Below, piece by piece: positions 9,279 through 16,673 of a DNA stretch of 25,908 nt. The notes beneath the pieces were generated by a model. The model had not been told where the DNA came from. It saw only the letters and a list, made by a program, of their open reading frames with translations, and ran no database searches. The stretch is from positions 1-25,908 of IMG/VR virus record IMGVR_UViG_3300044695_001836. One strand, given 5' to 3'. How positions within the stretch are numbered: the stretch's first letter is position 1; every line of letters starts with the position of its first letter. The position numbers were made by a program, and so were the translations under genes. Source of the DNA: a virus.

Positions 9279-9761
9279 ATGCCGAAAATTAATCAGCCTG
9301 GTCGGAAGCAGTACGAAACTCCGCAAATTACGCAGGAATCGTTGGGCACTCAGACCTACGGCGACATGGCTCCGACCATGCAGGACATCATCAAGTCGGC
9401 GAATGCCCGTGGGCAGTCCCGTCATGAGATGAAACGCGCCGAAGTTGCGGATATTGATGTGTTGCCGGACTCGGCGATGATGGCCCGCAACGAAATGGTG
9501 GGCGTTCGTGACAACGGTTATCTGGCCAAAAAGGGTTTGATGTACGGCGTCAACGCTATGTACAACACGCTCCCGCCGGGTTCCGACATTGAAGACCAAG
9601 AGCTTTGCGACATTCGCGAAATGCGCATGTCGTCTTACGAGGGCGGTCTGGGTTATCCCGGCGACGGTTGGGTTCTTCGTGGCGAAGGCAGCCAGATGCC
9701 TAACACCAAGGACATGGGCCGTCCTGAGATGACCAACAAAGTCGGCAGCGCCAAAATCTAA
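9279..9761 (+). CDS. Small head-region protein, DIEDQE paralogue A
   Basis: A 160-residue soluble protein of unknown function. It carries NTLPPGSDIEDQELCDIREM at residues 96-115, which matches 15 of 20 residues in the next gene; both proteins also begin MPK. The two are therefore tandem paralogues that have otherwise diverged. The N-terminal third is Q, T and P-rich and looks flexible. AAGGAG just upstream serves the ATG, and the gap from the previous gene is 10 bases. The location between head and tail genes fits a minor virion protein or head completion factor. No known family was recognised. Confidence 0.72.
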   Translation: MPKINQPGRKQYETPQITQESLGTQTYGDMAPTMQDIIKSANARGQSRHEMKRAEVADIDVLPDSAMMARNEMVGVRDNGYLAKKGLMYGVNAMYNTLPPGSDIEDQELCDIREMRMSSYEGGLGYPGDGWVLRGEGSQMPNTKDMGRPEMTNKVGSAKI

Positions 9762-10001
9762 GGGGAACCAGCCATGCCAAAGGTAGTACAGGAAAAATTC
9801 CAAGTAACTCTCCCGTATTCTCCGGAGGGTCATGGCTGGGTAACTTCTGAGGAAGCGCGAGGGAAAAAGGGAATGCCGGGGCGAGAACGTCGTCCCGGCG
9901 GTGATTACGAAGCCAAACACAGCATGAACAACGTGTTCATGAATTCCCTGCCGCCGGGCATGGACATTGAAGATCAGGAGTTTAGTGACATCCGTCGCAT
10001 G
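9564..10001 (+). repeat. Repeated 20-residue LPPG-DIEDQE coding motif (two copies)
   Basis: The two copies lie at 9564-9623 and 9942-10001, in adjacent genes and in frame. At protein level 15 of 20 residues are identical (N, LPPG, DIEDQE, DIR and M conserved). At DNA level the copies differ at many third positions, so the protein sequence has been kept under selection and this is not a recent copy. Confidence 0.8.
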
Positions 10002-10208
10002 GGCATCAACACGGCTGGCAATATGCCGACCATGTATGCCGATGGAGACGTTACTAACTTTGAAGTCAACAAAGATTCGCTTTGCTACGGTTTCGACAAA
10101 AAACCGTTGTTGCAGACGGATGATGAATACACTCGCGACCATAACGACGCTTTCTATGATGACGTTGGCGGGTTCGTAGAGCGCAACAATTATTTGGATC
10201 GGATGTAA
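9774..10208 (+). CDS. Small head-region protein, DIEDQE paralogue B
   Basis: A 144-residue protein, partner of the preceding gene: NSLPPGMDIEDQEFSDIRRM at residues 57-76 aligns without gaps to that protein. After the shared motif it has an acidic, aromatic C-terminal region (DDEYTRDHNDAFYDDVGGF) that paralogue A lacks. It starts MPKVVQ and has an AAGGGGA ribosome site about ten bases upstream. It is the last gene before the terminator at 10268-10295, so it closes the head-gene transcript. Function is unknown. Low similarity outside the motif means duplication was old, or the motif is a shared binding element. Confidence 0.72.
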   Translation: MPKVVQEKFQVTLPYSPEGHGWVTSEEARGKKGMPGRERRPGGDYEAKHSMNNVFMNSLPPGMDIEDQEFSDIRRMGINTAGNMPTMYADGDVTNFEVNKDSLCYGFDKKPLLQTDDEYTRDHNDAFYDDVGGFVERNNYLDRM

Positions 10209-10240
10209 GCCACGGGCAGCGGATGGAACGTGCTTTGGGA

Positions 10241-10268
10241 TTGATAGAGTTTTCTCCCGTTGTACACT
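10241..10268 (+). promoter_or_regulatory. Possible sigma-70-type promoter
   Basis: TTGATA (10241-10246) and TACACT (10263-10268) are 16 bases apart, matching five of six and four of six consensus bases. Transcription would begin at about 10275, inside the terminator hairpin, so the new transcript would lack most of the 5' arm and escape termination. It would explain how the tail block is expressed after a terminator, but the match is weak. Confidence 0.3.
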
Positions 10269-10295
10269 GCCCCACTTAGGTGGGGTATTTTTTTT
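10268..10295 (+). terminator. Intrinsic terminator after head genes
   Basis: The six-pair stem CCCCAC (10270-10275)/GTGGGG (10280-10285) has a four-base TTAG loop and can extend by a G-T and a T-A pair. It is followed by TATTTTTTTT (10286-10295). It lies about 60 bases after the stop of the last head gene and just before the methyltransferase-GT9 gene. Confidence 0.88.
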
Positions 10296-10310
10296 ACGGG
10301 GGGGGGCAAC

Positions 10311-11966
10311 ATGACCTGGAGAGATACGGACCCGCAAGGGAACGAAATCGGAAAGATTACTTGGGAGCTGGTGCGCTGGACTCGGGGACGCGTACTTGAT
10401 GTCGGATGCGGGCGCAATAAGGGTTTCCCGCATTTCATTGGCCTAGACAACGGTATCGACCGTCAAATGTTTGGCATTGATGTGAAGCCAGACATTTGGA
10501 TTGAAGACGCGGCGGACTTAAAGCTGTTCAACAGCGGGGCATATGATGCCGTGCTGTCTTCTCATCTGCTTGAACACATTCCGTTAGAGAACGTCCCGGC
10601 CTGTCTTAAGGAATGGTGGCGCGTGCTCAAGGTGGGCGGTTATCTGGTGCTCTATCTGCCGCATGAGGATTTATATCCCAAGGTAGGTGAGGTTGGGGCC
10701 AATAAAGACCACAAATGGAACGTGAGCGAGCAGCTCGTGATCAGCATGATGCGCGAGGTCGGAAGCTGGGATTTGCGCGTGTGTGATAAGCGCGATCAAG
10801 GCATGGAATACAGCCTGTTTGCGGTTTTTCAAAAGTTAGCAGAGCCAGATCCTACGCTAGACCGCGCCTATGAATGGCGGTTCAGTCACCAGCTGCCAAA
10901 GCCTGAGAAGACCGCAGCAGTTGTCCGGTATGGCGCTTACGGCGACATCATCCAAGCGTCTAGCGTGATTGCGGGACTCAAGAAAGAGGGTTACCACGTT
11001 ACGGTGTTTTGCTCTCCGCCGGGGTCGGATGTTTTGCTACACGATCCAAACGTTGACGACTTTTACTATCAGGACCGTGACCAAGTACCCAACGCACAGC
11101 TGTCTCTGTTCTGGGACTGGCACGCGAAGAAGTACGACCGCTGGATCAACCTGTCCGAATCGGCGGAGGGAACGCTGTTACCGATTCCGGGCCGATTCAT
11201 GCACCAAGCAGCGCCAGCTCTCCGTCACAAGATGACAAACCACAATTATCTGTGGTTCCAGCACGCATACGCTGGAGTGCCTCACCGGCCAGCGATGAAG
11301 TTTTTCCCGACAGAAGACGAAGTGCTGTGGGCAAAAGCAGAGCGGGCCAAGATGGGCCAGTTCGTCATTGTCTGGTCGCTGGCCGGGTCGTCTGTGCACA
11401 AAGTGTGGCCTTGGGTCGATAACATCATTGCGCGATTGATGCTGGAGTTCACGGACGTCCATGTGGTGCTTGTCGGCGGTGATGCCGGAATTATCTTGGA
11501 GCAGGGTTGGTTCCAGCCTAATGAACAAGGCGCACCAATCCGCCACGGCAAGTTCAAGGTCCAGACAGAGCCTCGCGTGAGGCCTATGTGCGGGGACTGG
11601 TCCATCCGCCAAACCATGTCATTCTGCTTGCAGGCCGATATGGTCGTGGGGCCGGAGACTGGTGTATTGAACGCGGTGGCTCATGAGCAGATGGCCAAGG
11701 TTGTGTTGCTGTCGCATTCAACGGTGGAGAATCTCACGCGTGATTGGGAGAACACCAAATCCTTGTGGGCCAAGGCTACGAACTGCCCAGGGCGCGGCAA
11801 AAACGAGGCTCCGGCGTGCCACCAGCTGCATTACAACTGGGACCATTGCCAGCAGGCTGTTGGAGAAGATGGACAGCCGATGGGGATTGCACAGTGTCAG
11901 GCAGAAATCACTGCTGATATGGCATACGATGCGATTGCGCCGATTGTCAGGAGACGCATGAAATGA
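10311..11966 (+). CDS. Fused SAM methyltransferase and GT9-family glycosyltransferase
   Basis: A 551-residue two-domain enzyme. Residues 1 to about 185 are a class I methyltransferase: VLDVGCG (28-34, SAM-binding motif I), AYDAVLSSHLLEHI (motif II region) and LKVGGYLVLYLPHED. Residues from about 200 resemble glycosyltransferase family 9 (ADP-heptose:LPS heptosyltransferase): RYGAYGD at 206-212, VIVWSLAGSS, VVLVGGDAGI and a nucleotide-sugar-site stretch GPETGVLNAVAH from 447. I chose ATG 10311, after the terminator, with a nine-G tract (10298-10306) as the only ribosome-site-like sequence; the open TTG at 10260 would lie before the terminator. The stop overlaps the next ATG (ATGA). A likely role is building or altering a glycan, such as host LPS or a glycosylated virion protein; the substrate is unknown. 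A fusion within the virion operon is notable. Confidence 0.82.
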   Translation: MTWRDTDPQGNEIGKITWELVRWTRGRVLDVGCGRNKGFPHFIGLDNGIDRQMFGIDVKPDIWIEDAADLKLFNSGAYDAVLSSHLLEHIPLENVPACLKEWWRVLKVGGYLVLYLPHEDLYPKVGEVGANKDHKWNVSEQLVISMMREVGSWDLRVCDKRDQGMEYSLFAVFQKLAEPDPTLDRAYEWRFSHQLPKPEKTAAVVRYGAYGDIIQASSVIAGLKKEGYHVTVFCSPPGSDVLLHDPNVDDFYYQDRDQVPNAQLSLFWDWHAKKYDRWINLSESAEGTLLPIPGRFMHQAAPALRHKMTNHNYLWFQHAYAGVPHRPAMKFFPTEDEVLWAKAERAKMGQFVIVWSLAGSSVHKVWPWVDNIIARLMLEFTDVHVVLVGGDAGIILEQGWFQPNEQGAPIRHGKFKVQTEPRVRPMCGDWSIRQTMSFCLQADMVVGPETGVLNAVAHEQMAKVVLLSHSTVENLTRDWENTKSLWAKATNCPGRGKNEAPACHQLHYNWDHCQQAVGEDGQPMGIAQCQAEITADMAYDAIAPIVRRRMK

Positions 11967-12946
11967 GCACGAGCGGCACTTACACGTTCACGGTTACCCG
12001 TGATGACATCATTCGCGAGGCGATGCTAAACATCGGCAAGCTGGATGCGTACGGCTCAATCGATCCGCAGGAAACCACCGACTGCGCTCGAAAGCTGAAC
12101 ATGATGTGCAAACAGTGGATGGGCCGCTACGACTTCGCGAGCGGGCTAAAAATCTGGACCCGGCAGCGGGCCGACTTGTTTTTGTCGTCCAGCAAGTACC
12201 AATACGGTCTTGGCCCGTCAGGAGATAACTGGGCGGCGGGCGTCACGGCATTGCCGGGTCAAAACTTTGCCACCAACAACACCAGCGTCTATGCCGCTGC
12301 TGCGGCGACGAGCCTGTTATTCACAAGCACCAGCCAGTTTACGGCTGGGGACTATGTGGTCATCCAGCTGTCCACCGGAGACATTCAAAGCACGACTGTA
12401 GCCACGGTGGCATCTGGCAGCATCACGTTGAATGCGGCGCTGACAGCGGCTGTGAACCAAGGCGCGTACGTTTGGAACTACACCACGAAAGGCCAACGAC
12501 CTCTTGAGATTGTCACGGCCATTCTGCGCGACTCCTTCAGCACCGATACGCCATTGGATTACATGACGATCGAGACGTACGAGGCGCTGCCGACCAAGAC
12601 GCAGCCCAATTACGTTACAGATCCGACCGCCATTTACTATGAAGCGCAGTTAACCAACGGCCAGCTGTACATTGACTGTGGCGGTGCTCAGGACGTTACA
12701 AAGCACATTCATATTGTTTATCTGCGACCGGTGCAAGATTTCGACAACGCTCTTGATAATCCGGAATATCCCCAAGAGTGGTTCAATGCGTTGTGCTGGG
12801 GATTGAGCAAGCAAATCTGTCCGATGTTCAACGCAGTTTGGACGCCAGAAATGAACAGCAATTATCAGGAAGCGATTAGCTACGCTCGGGAAGCAAACCC
12901 GGACCGCACTGAAATTTACTTTCAGCCCAATCAGTATTCGCCATGA
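11963..12946 (+). CDS. Tail accessory factor, P22 gp4-like (probable)
   Basis: A 327-residue protein, probably the first ring added below the portal. The N-terminal helical part (DDIIREAMLNIGKLDAYGSI, then ARKLNMMCKQWMGR) and the C-terminal part (HIVYLRPVQDFDNALDNPEY, then EWFNALCWGLSKQICPMF) resemble the helix-rich connector proteins of P22-type and related tails. Residues of about 100-172 form a T, A, S and V-rich insertion that looks like an extra beta domain. The protein is therefore about twice the length of P22 gp4 (166 residues). ATG overlaps the stop of the GT9 gene, and its own stop overlaps the gp10-like start. The call rests on pattern plus the directly following gp10-like gene; a T7 gp11-type adaptor is the main alternative. 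Confidence 0.68.
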   Translation: MSTSGTYTFTVTRDDIIREAMLNIGKLDAYGSIDPQETTDCARKLNMMCKQWMGRYDFASGLKIWTRQRADLFLSSSKYQYGLGPSGDNWAAGVTALPGQNFATNNTSVYAAAAATSLLFTSTSQFTAGDYVVIQLSTGDIQSTTVATVASGSITLNAALTAAVNQGAYVWNYTTKGQRPLEIVTAILRDSFSTDTPLDYMTIETYEALPTKTQPNYVTDPTAIYYEAQLTNGQLYIDCGGAQDVTKHIHIVYLRPVQDFDNALDNPEYPQEWFNALCWGLSKQICPMFNAVWTPEMNSNYQEAISYAREANPDRTEIYFQPNQYSP

Positions 12947-14376
12947 GAGTTTATCCGCTGTTCGGTAATGGGATGGCGGGCCACTCGTATCCGGTGACCC
13001 GGCAGCGGCGCGTGAACGTGTATTTTGAAAATCGGCCAGACGGCGATAAGACCAACGTGGCGGTTTTCGGTACGCCAGGACTAACCACCAAGTTCACACT
13101 GGGTGGCGTATCGCGTGGCGTGCTCGGAACTGAAGCTGCTCTTTACAACGTAATCTCTAATACGTTCTACAGACTCAATTCTAGTGGTTCAACGGTAGCC
13201 AGCGCGACGATAAACAGCTTCATCGGCAACGTTGCTATGGCTAACGATTCAAACCAAGTCCTGATCGTGGACGGTGTGAACGGTTACGAGTTCAACACAT
13301 CGACTAACACGTTGACGGAGGTGACGGGCGGATTCCCAAACGGAGCCAAAACTTGCACGTTCGTTTCCAGTTATTTCGTAGCAGAACTACCCGGCTCGCA
13401 AAAATTCTTTGTCTCTGACACGTTCGACGCCTCAACTTGGAATGGCTTATCGTTTGCCAGCGCCAGTGCGTACACCGACAACATCGTGGCTGTGGATGCG
13501 TTGATCGGTAATCTGGTGATCTTCAGCCAGCGCCACATTGAGTTCTGGCAGAACGTCGGCAACAGCCCGCAGCCATTCGCCCCAATCTTATCGGCCACCT
13601 CTGAATATGGAATTAATGCCATTTGGTCGCGGGCGCATGCGGGGTCGACAATCTTGTTTCTTGCGCAAAACCCACAAGGAACCAGTCAGGTTTGTCAGAT
13701 TTCCGGTTACAGCGTGTCGGTAGTTTCGACTCCAGACCTTGAAGACGCCATCAATCAATTTTCGACCATTTCGGATGCGGTAGCGTTGTCGTATGTGATT
13801 AACGGGCACCCGATGTATCAGCTCACGTTTCCAACGGCGAACCGTTCGTTCTTGTACGACTTGAGCACGGGAATTTGGTCTGAAGTGCAGAGCGGGATAT
13901 CCGTGACGTATGCCCAGCGGCATCGAGGACAGTTTTCGACAACATTTCAAAATCAGGCTCTGATCACCGATGCCAGTAGCGGCAAAGTGTTTTTGATTGA
14001 CCAGAACAACTACACCGATGACGGCACCCAAGTTTTGCGGGAGATGGTTACGCGTCACGGCCAACAAGATCACAACGTCTTGAGCATTGCAGAGCTATAT
14101 TTGGACATGGAAACGGGCGTGGGAACCAATGTCGCATCCGGCAACAACGCGGCCACGCCAAACCCGGTGATCACGCTGGAAGTGTCCAAGGACAACGGCA
14201 GAACATGGAACAATCCAAGGCTGTTGCAGATCGGAGCGCAGGGTAAATACCTCACGCGGGTTATTGCGCGGCGCTTTGGTTCTGCTCGGGATTTTGTGTT
14301 CCGGTTCCGCATGACAGACCCGGTAAAGTTTGTGGTGACCGAAGGCGCGGCAGTGGTGTCGGAGCGGCAGCAGTGA
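12943..14376 (+). CDS. Packaged-DNA stabilization protein, P22 gp10-like
   Basis: A 477-residue protein close in length to P22 gp10 (472 residues), the tail hub that closes the portal channel after packaging. Typical features are the N-terminus MRVYPLFGNGMAGHSYPVTR and QRRVNVYFENRP, then FGTPGL, followed by repeated beta-propeller-like strands including VVFSQRH-type blades (LVIFSQRHIEFWQNVG) and IWSRAHAGSTILFLAQNPQG. The C-terminus (VSKDNGRTWNNPRLLQIGAQ, then RFRMTDPVKFVV) is a pattern widely seen in this family. ATGA overlap at 12943-12946 couples it to the gp4-like gene, matching the expected order of assembly factors. Confidence 0.85.
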   Translation: MRVYPLFGNGMAGHSYPVTRQRRVNVYFENRPDGDKTNVAVFGTPGLTTKFTLGGVSRGVLGTEAALYNVISNTFYRLNSSGSTVASATINSFIGNVAMANDSNQVLIVDGVNGYEFNTSTNTLTEVTGGFPNGAKTCTFVSSYFVAELPGSQKFFVSDTFDASTWNGLSFASASAYTDNIVAVDALIGNLVIFSQRHIEFWQNVGNSPQPFAPILSATSEYGINAIWSRAHAGSTILFLAQNPQGTSQVCQISGYSVSVVSTPDLEDAINQFSTISDAVALSYVINGHPMYQLTFPTANRSFLYDLSTGIWSEVQSGISVTYAQRHRGQFSTTFQNQALITDASSGKVFLIDQNNYTDDGTQVLREMVTRHGQQDHNVLSIAELYLDMETGVGTNVASGNNAATPNPVITLEVSKDNGRTWNNPRLLQIGAQGKYLTRVIARRFGSARDFVFRFRMTDPVKFVVTEGAAVVSERQQ

Positions 14377-14966
14377 GTGTGTCTCCAGTTCCGGGCAATG
14401 ACATCACCGAGCGCAACAGCCCTCGACTGACACCGCCCTGGCGTGCGTGGTTTGATTCTATTCGCTCTGCCATCAACACGGCACAGGACACGTTGGCCAA
14501 TCCGTATGGTTCGTTTCACGACAGCAGCACGCAGAGCATAACCAGCACGACTGATGCGTATCCAATCACGTTAAACACGACGGAAATTTCGTCAGGCGTA
14601 ACGATTGGAAGCGTTGAGAGCCAAATTACCGTAAGCAAGGCGGGGATTTATAACGTCCAGTTTTCGGCGCAATTGGTCAACGTAAACACACAGGAGAAAG
14701 ACGCGCAAATCTGGATCAGGATCAATGGCGCAGATGTGCCGTGGAGCACTGGCTTTGTCAGTGTGCCATCGAGCCACGGCGGGGTAAGCGGTCATTGTTT
14801 GCCATCGTGGAATTACTTTTTAACGATGGCCGCCAATGATTATGTGGAATTTTTCTGGCAGGCAACCAGTACGGATGTCACCTTGGCAACATTTGCGGCT
14901 GGCACGGCACCAGACACGCCAGAAACACCGTCGATGATTGTCACTGTGATTAGGGTGGGGGTTTGA
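14373..14966 (+). CDS. Jelly-roll (C1q-like) virion protein
   Basis: A 197-residue protein with a short N-terminal anchor-like region (residues 1 to about 45; TPPWRAWFDSIRSAINTAQD) followed by a beta-rich domain. That domain has a C1q/TNF-like pattern: ITVSKAGIYNVQFSAQL, AQIWIRINGADVPWSTG, and NDYVEFFWQATSTDVTL. Such modules occur in tail-tip and head fibres of phages, where they trimerise and bind receptors or sugars. The GTG start overlaps the gp10-like stop (GTGA, 14373-14376) and has GGAG at 14361-14364. The family call is by fold pattern and position next to tail genes; receptor binding is inference. Confidence 0.7.
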   Translation: MSVSPVPGNDITERNSPRLTPPWRAWFDSIRSAINTAQDTLANPYGSFHDSSTQSITSTTDAYPITLNTTEISSGVTIGSVESQITVSKAGIYNVQFSAQLVNVNTQEKDAQIWIRINGADVPWSTGFVSVPSSHGGVSGHCLPSWNYFLTMAANDYVEFFWQATSTDVTLATFAAGTAPDTPETPSMIVTVIRVGV

Positions 14967-14970
14967 GGGG

Positions 14971-15516
14971 ATGAGAAATTTTCAGTTTGTGACGACTTTT
15001 GACCCGGTAACGTTGTTGCACCAAGTGCAGCGCAAGCCGGGTTTGTGGAACGAGAACACGTTGCGCACCACGCACGAAGCGACACCTCACAAACAGGTTG
15101 ACGACATCTGGGTGCGGTTTAACGACCTCAGCGAATACGAGCACAACCTTGTGGGCGTGATCGACGAGCACGAATCAATGTGGTATCCGCCAATCTACGA
15201 ACTGCCTGCGGTGCGTCCAATCGTGTTTGGCCTGATGGCTCGCGTTGAGGGTGAGCGTCTGGGCCGAGTGCTCATTACCAGACTGGCACCGGGCAAGGTC
15301 ATCACGCCACACGTAGACAGCGGAAGCCACGCCAGCTACTACGAGCGCTATCACTGCGTGCTGCAAGGCTTGCCGGGTTCTCTGTTCCGCTGCGGAGATG
15401 AGCAGATAACCATGCGAACAGGCGAAGTTTGGTGGTTCAACAACGCCATCGAGCATGAGGTAATCAACAACTCGACCGATGACCGCATTCACCTGATAGT
15501 TGATATCCGATGCTGA
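14971..15516 (+). CDS. Aspartyl/asparaginyl beta-hydroxylase-type 2OG-Fe(II) oxygenase
   Basis: A 181-residue oxygenase-like protein. The facial triad is visible as HxD (H114, D116 in ITPHVDSG) and H162 (in NAIEHEVINN), with R172 in DRIHLIVDIR as the probable 2-oxoglutarate-binding arginine. The spacing and the strings RYHCVLQG, MRTGEVWWF and IEHEVINNSTDDRIHL match the Asp/Asn hydroxylase (Asp_Arg_Hydrox) family. Such enzymes hydroxylate Asp, Asn or Arg side chains or small substrates, using 2-oxoglutarate and O2. It sits four bases after the jelly-roll gene and overlaps the GNAT gene. Its target could be a virion protein, but nothing in the sequence identifies it. All key residues are present, so activity is plausible. 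Confidence 0.85.
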   Translation: MRNFQFVTTFDPVTLLHQVQRKPGLWNENTLRTTHEATPHKQVDDIWVRFNDLSEYEHNLVGVIDEHESMWYPPIYELPAVRPIVFGLMARVEGERLGRVLITRLAPGKVITPHVDSGSHASYYERYHCVLQGLPGSLFRCGDEQITMRTGEVWWFNNAIEHEVINNSTDDRIHLIVDIRC

Positions 15517-15965
15517 CGCTACAGGTCGAGTCATTCACCGAGCTGCTGGACGAACTTAAGCCGCTGTTGCCGCTCCACTGGAAAGAACTGGCGCTGGACA
15601 AGGACAAGGTGCCACTAGACCCGCAGTTCGACGTCTACATCCGGCGCGAGGCCGCAGGCGAGGTCATGATGGTAACCGCTCGGCAGGACGGCAGGCTGGC
15701 CGGGTACTTCATCGGGTTCGTGGCGCCAGGACTGCACTACAAAACATGCCTAACGCTGATCATGGATATTTTCTTCATCCATCCAGATTCCCGGAATGGT
15801 TTCGCAGGCATAAAGCTGTTCAAGGCTGTTGAGAAAGAGGCAAGACGCAGGGGCGTTCAACGGATCATCGTTGGGAGCAAAATGCACGCAGACGCATCGA
15901 TATTGTTTGAGCGTTTAAGTTATTCGCCGGTCGAGACGTATTACTCGAAATGGATAGGAGGCTGA
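15510..15965 (+). CDS. GNAT-family acetyltransferase-like protein
   Basis: A 151-residue protein with the GNAT core: beta strand DIFFIHPDSRNGFAGIKLFK (motif A with the acetyl-CoA loop SRNGFAG near residues 97-103), the following helix AVEKEARRRGVQRIIVG and the C-terminal FERLSYSPVETYYSKW. GNAT proteins move an acetyl group from acetyl-CoA to an amine. Related GNAT-like proteins are encoded in podovirus tail regions, and a purely structural role is also possible. The start overlaps the hydroxylase gene by seven bases and the stop is one base before the ejection protein ATG, so the gene is embedded in the tail operon. The loop lacks one of the usual glycines, so catalytic competence is uncertain. 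Confidence 0.8.
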   Translation: MLTLQVESFTELLDELKPLLPLHWKELALDKDKVPLDPQFDVYIRREAAGEVMMVTARQDGRLAGYFIGFVAPGLHYKTCLTLIMDIFFIHPDSRNGFAGIKLFKAVEKEARRRGVQRIIVGSKMHADASILFERLSYSPVETYYSKWIGG

Positions 15966-15966
15966 C

Positions 15967-16671
15967 ATGGTATTCGTAGCGGTTGGAGTTAGTGCTGTTT
16001 CTGGTGTGGCTGGAAGCGCAATCGCTGGCTCGATGGCCGCTGATGCCACCGAGGAAGCGACAGCCAAGCAAGTGCAGGCTCAGCAGGAAGCGCTGGCCCA
16101 GCAAGAGCGGTTGAGCGCTCCGTATCGAGCGCTGGGCGAGTCTGCCATCCCTGCGTATCAGCGCCTGCTCGGCATCGGGCCAAACGGCCAGCAACTAAGC
16201 CCTCAACAGATTACCCAGCAGCTAACGCAGATGCCGGGCTATCAGTTCCAGCTGAGTCAAGGTCTTGACGCTACGAAACGGCAGGCGGCGGCGATGGGCC
16301 TTGGCCTATCCGGCAACACGCTACAAGCCTTAAACAAATATTCCCAAGGACTGGCCTCGACGTCTTACCAGAACCAGCTTGAAAACTTGTTGAACCCCAT
16401 CAAGATTGGGCAAGCGGGGGCCGCCAATCAAGCCGCAGCCGCATCGCAGACAGGCGCAAACTTGGGGAACATTTACGGTGCGCAGGGCCAGAATCAGGCC
16501 AACATTGCTACCGGGATGGTTGGTGGAATCACCAATGCGCTGGGTGGAGCTGCCAACAATTATGTGACCATGAACACGCTTCAGGGTTTGACTGGCGCAG
16601 GCGGTGGGGCCGGACTTGGGAGCCCCGCGAATTTCAATAATTTCAACTCGTACGCTCTGGGAGGCTATTGA
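15967..16671 (+). CDS. DNA ejection protein 1 (internal virion protein)
   Basis: A 234-residue protein with a hydrophobic, glycine/alanine-rich N-terminus (VAVGVSAVSGVAGSAIAGSM) that could insert in a membrane, then a Q- and A-rich helical region and a G/N-rich tail ending YALGGY. This composition is typical of the first of the three podovirus DNA-transfer proteins (functional analogues of P22 gp7, gp20 and gp16), which are ejected to form a channel across the cell envelope. AGGAGG (15956-15961) lies five bases before the ATG. Two larger ejection-type genes follow directly. The assignment rests on order and composition, since these proteins diverge strongly. Confidence 0.75.
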   Translation: MVFVAVGVSAVSGVAGSAIAGSMAADATEEATAKQVQAQQEALAQQERLSAPYRALGESAIPAYQRLLGIGPNGQQLSPQQITQQLTQMPGYQFQLSQGLDATKRQAAAMGLGLSGNTLQALNKYSQGLASTSYQNQLENLLNPIKIGQAGAANQAAAASQTGANLGNIYGAQGQNQANIATGMVGGITNALGGAANNYVTMNTLQGLTGAGGGAGLGSPANFNNFNSYALGGY

Positions 16672-16673
16672 TC

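Noticed and set aside
7724-9280. 518-codon open frame on the minus strand opposite coat and decoration genes
   Set aside because: The plus strand has an excellent coat-protein match and strong ribosome sites. The antisense frame has no protein-like family features (rich in R, H and V) and is a by-product of regular codon choice.
10260-10310. Upstream TTG extension of the methyltransferase-GT9 gene
   Set aside because: It would translate through the terminator hairpin and has no ribosome site; the ATG at 10311 gives a normal methyltransferase N-terminus.
9234-10433. 399-codon minus-strand open frame opposite the paralogous head genes
   Set aside because: It crosses the plus-strand terminator and two well-supported genes and has no ribosome site or recognisable motif.
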